The notes under the pieces: generated by a model
Databases searched by the model: none
What the model was told of the DNA's origin: nothing
Seen by the model: the letters and a program-made list of their open reading frames with translations, nothing else
Program-made: the position numbers and the translations under genes
Part shown: in pieces, positions 12,697 through 13,342 of the stretch
Position numbering within the stretch: the first letter of the stretch is position 1
How the letters are laid out: each line of letters opens with the position of its first letter
Assembly: GCA_002441145.1 (NCBI GenBank)
Contig: DJVK01000018.1
Location: forward strand, 1 to 13,342
Reading direction: 5' to 3'
DNA from: Candidatus Saccharibacteria bacterium UBA6258
GTDB lineage: Bacteria; Patescibacteriota; Saccharimonadia; Saccharimonadales; Saccharimonadaceae
Length of the DNA: 13,342 nt

Positions 12697-13020
12697 ATGA
12701 ACGAGCAGACGGGAGAGCGCCATAATCCAAAACCTAAACTCGACACTATCGTTAGCGAGGCGGTTGAGATTGCTCAAAACTTCGACGCTGGGCGCGCAAT
12801 CGCTTATATTGTAGAAAAGACCGAGCCTACAGAGGAGCGATACATGGCGCTTTCTACATTTGCACATGCCTTTAGGCCACGGGTTATGTCGCGTGCTAAA
12901 CGACTGCGTGGTAAGGGTATGTCAGTCGAAGAATTTCGTCAGCATAAAGCGACGACGCAAATTGGCGAAAAGGCTGTGAGGACTGTATTCGACGATTCAT
13001 CAGCCGAACAGCCACAATAA
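12697..13020 (+). CDS. Small helical, basic protein of unknown function
   Basis: A 107-residue soluble protein, probably mostly helical. Residues 15-45 are acidic to neutral (TIVSEAVEIAQNFDAGRAIA) and residues 58-85 strongly basic, with FRPRVMSRAKRLRGKGMSVE (59-78), which would suit nucleic acid or ribosome contact. I cannot name a family. The frame is open, codon use matches the neighbours and a -10 box sits at the leaderless distance. It is followed by 90 bp of non-coding DNA (13021-13110) in which no clear terminator or promoter was seen. Confidence 0.6.
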   Translation: MNEQTGERHNPKPKLDTIVSEAVEIAQNFDAGRAIAYIVEKTEPTEERYMALSTFAHAFRPRVMSRAKRLRGKGMSVEEFRQHKATTQIGEKAVRTVFDDSSAEQPQ

Positions 13021-13110
13021 CGCAGCGTTTCTTGCTTTTTGTAATATCTTTCACAACACACTCAAGCCTTTGAGAACTACACTACGAGTAGCATTAACAA
13101 AGGAGAGTAT

Positions 13111-13323
13111 ATGCGATTTAACAATCTAGACCTAATAGCATCCATTCTAGTTATCATTGGTGCTTTAAACTGGGGACTGGTCGGCTTATTCGACTACGAC
13201 CTAGTAGCTGCATTATTTGGTGATATGTCAGCGATTAGTCGCACGGTATACGTACTAGTCGGTCTTGCGGGTCTGTACCTCATCTACACCACTTACAAGC
13301 TCGCCAACGATCGAGAACGATAA
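13111..13323 (+). CDS. DUF378 small membrane protein
   Basis: This 70-residue protein matches DUF378 over its full length: two membrane segments (about 6-28 and 43-62), the conserved IGALNWGLVGLFDYDLVAAL (16-35) and a charged C-terminal tail (KLANDRER). The family is a short inner-membrane protein of unknown role found widely in bacteria. AAAGGAGAG (13099-13107) lies just before the ATG, so this is one of the few genes in the window with a standard ribosome binding site. Its promoter is not clear; the window ends 19 bases after the stop. Confidence 0.92.
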   Translation: MRFNNLDLIASILVIIGALNWGLVGLFDYDLVAALFGDMSAISRTVYVLVGLAGLYLIYTTYKLANDRER

Positions 13324-13342
13324 CAGTTGGCGCTCATGGCGG

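Noticed and set aside
357..13323. Stop-codon reassignment (UGA as Gly), as in SR1/Gracilibacteria
   Set aside because: TGA ends several well-defined genes (for example 863, 2394, 4289, 4471) and no gene contains an in-frame TGA at a conserved position.
1..13342. CRISPR array, insertion sequence or transposase
   Set aside because: No regularly spaced repeats, transposase motifs or inverted terminal repeats were seen in the window.

Overview
The window reads like a small-genome bacterium of the Candidate Phyla Radiation, most likely a Saccharibacteria (TM7) relative. The evidence is many short, closely packed genes, a type IV pilin whose N-terminus looks like Saccharibacteria pilins, several domains of unknown function common in such genomes, and promoters whose -10 box lies about 7 nt before the start codon. 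This is inference from sequence style, with no search run. TGA acts as a stop in several genes and the tRNA-Trp has a CCA anticodon, so the standard code applies rather than the recoded SR1/Gracilibacteria code.

Layout. 1-356: tRNA-Trp, a 24-nt partial copy of its 3' end, a long terminator hairpin, and a GC-rich structured stretch that may be a small RNA. 357-1156: a membrane-anchored DUF2726 nuclease-fold protein overlapping a three-helix membrane protein. 1233-3041: a type IV pilin, then a P-loop kinase-like gene overlapping an alpha/beta hydrolase. 3074-4512: a self-contained GC-rich cassette made of a consensus promoter, a radical SAM/SPASM enzyme, a 58-residue Cys-containing precursor peptide and a perfect 15-bp terminator hairpin. 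4532-8570: a GNAT acetyltransferase, a Nudix hydrolase, a divergent alpha-glucan phosphorylase, and an overlapping DUF2164 / ParB-like pair. 8623-10793: a DUF427 protein, then a luciferase-like oxidoreductase coupled to an F420-reductase-like NAD(P)-binding protein behind a promoter with an 18-bp palindrome. 10865-13323: a short helix-hairpin-helix DNA-repair-like protein, an ASCH protein, a minus-strand membrane protein, two unknown small proteins and a DUF378 membrane protein.

The most interesting system is the 1.4-kb RiPP cassette. The rSAM enzyme has the full CxxxCxxC motif and a seven-cysteine SPASM domain. Its stop codon overlaps the ribosome binding site of a small peptide with an acidic Cys-rich tail (MCACDAGDDNPF). 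Base composition, codon use and Shine-Dalgarno signals differ sharply from the leaderless, AT-richer neighbours, so the cassette was probably acquired, possibly from an actinobacterial host. No transporter, peptidase or immunity gene is obvious nearby.

Apart from overlapping or closely spaced pairs, most genes have their own promoter, so the window is a run of small independent transcription units rather than one pathway.
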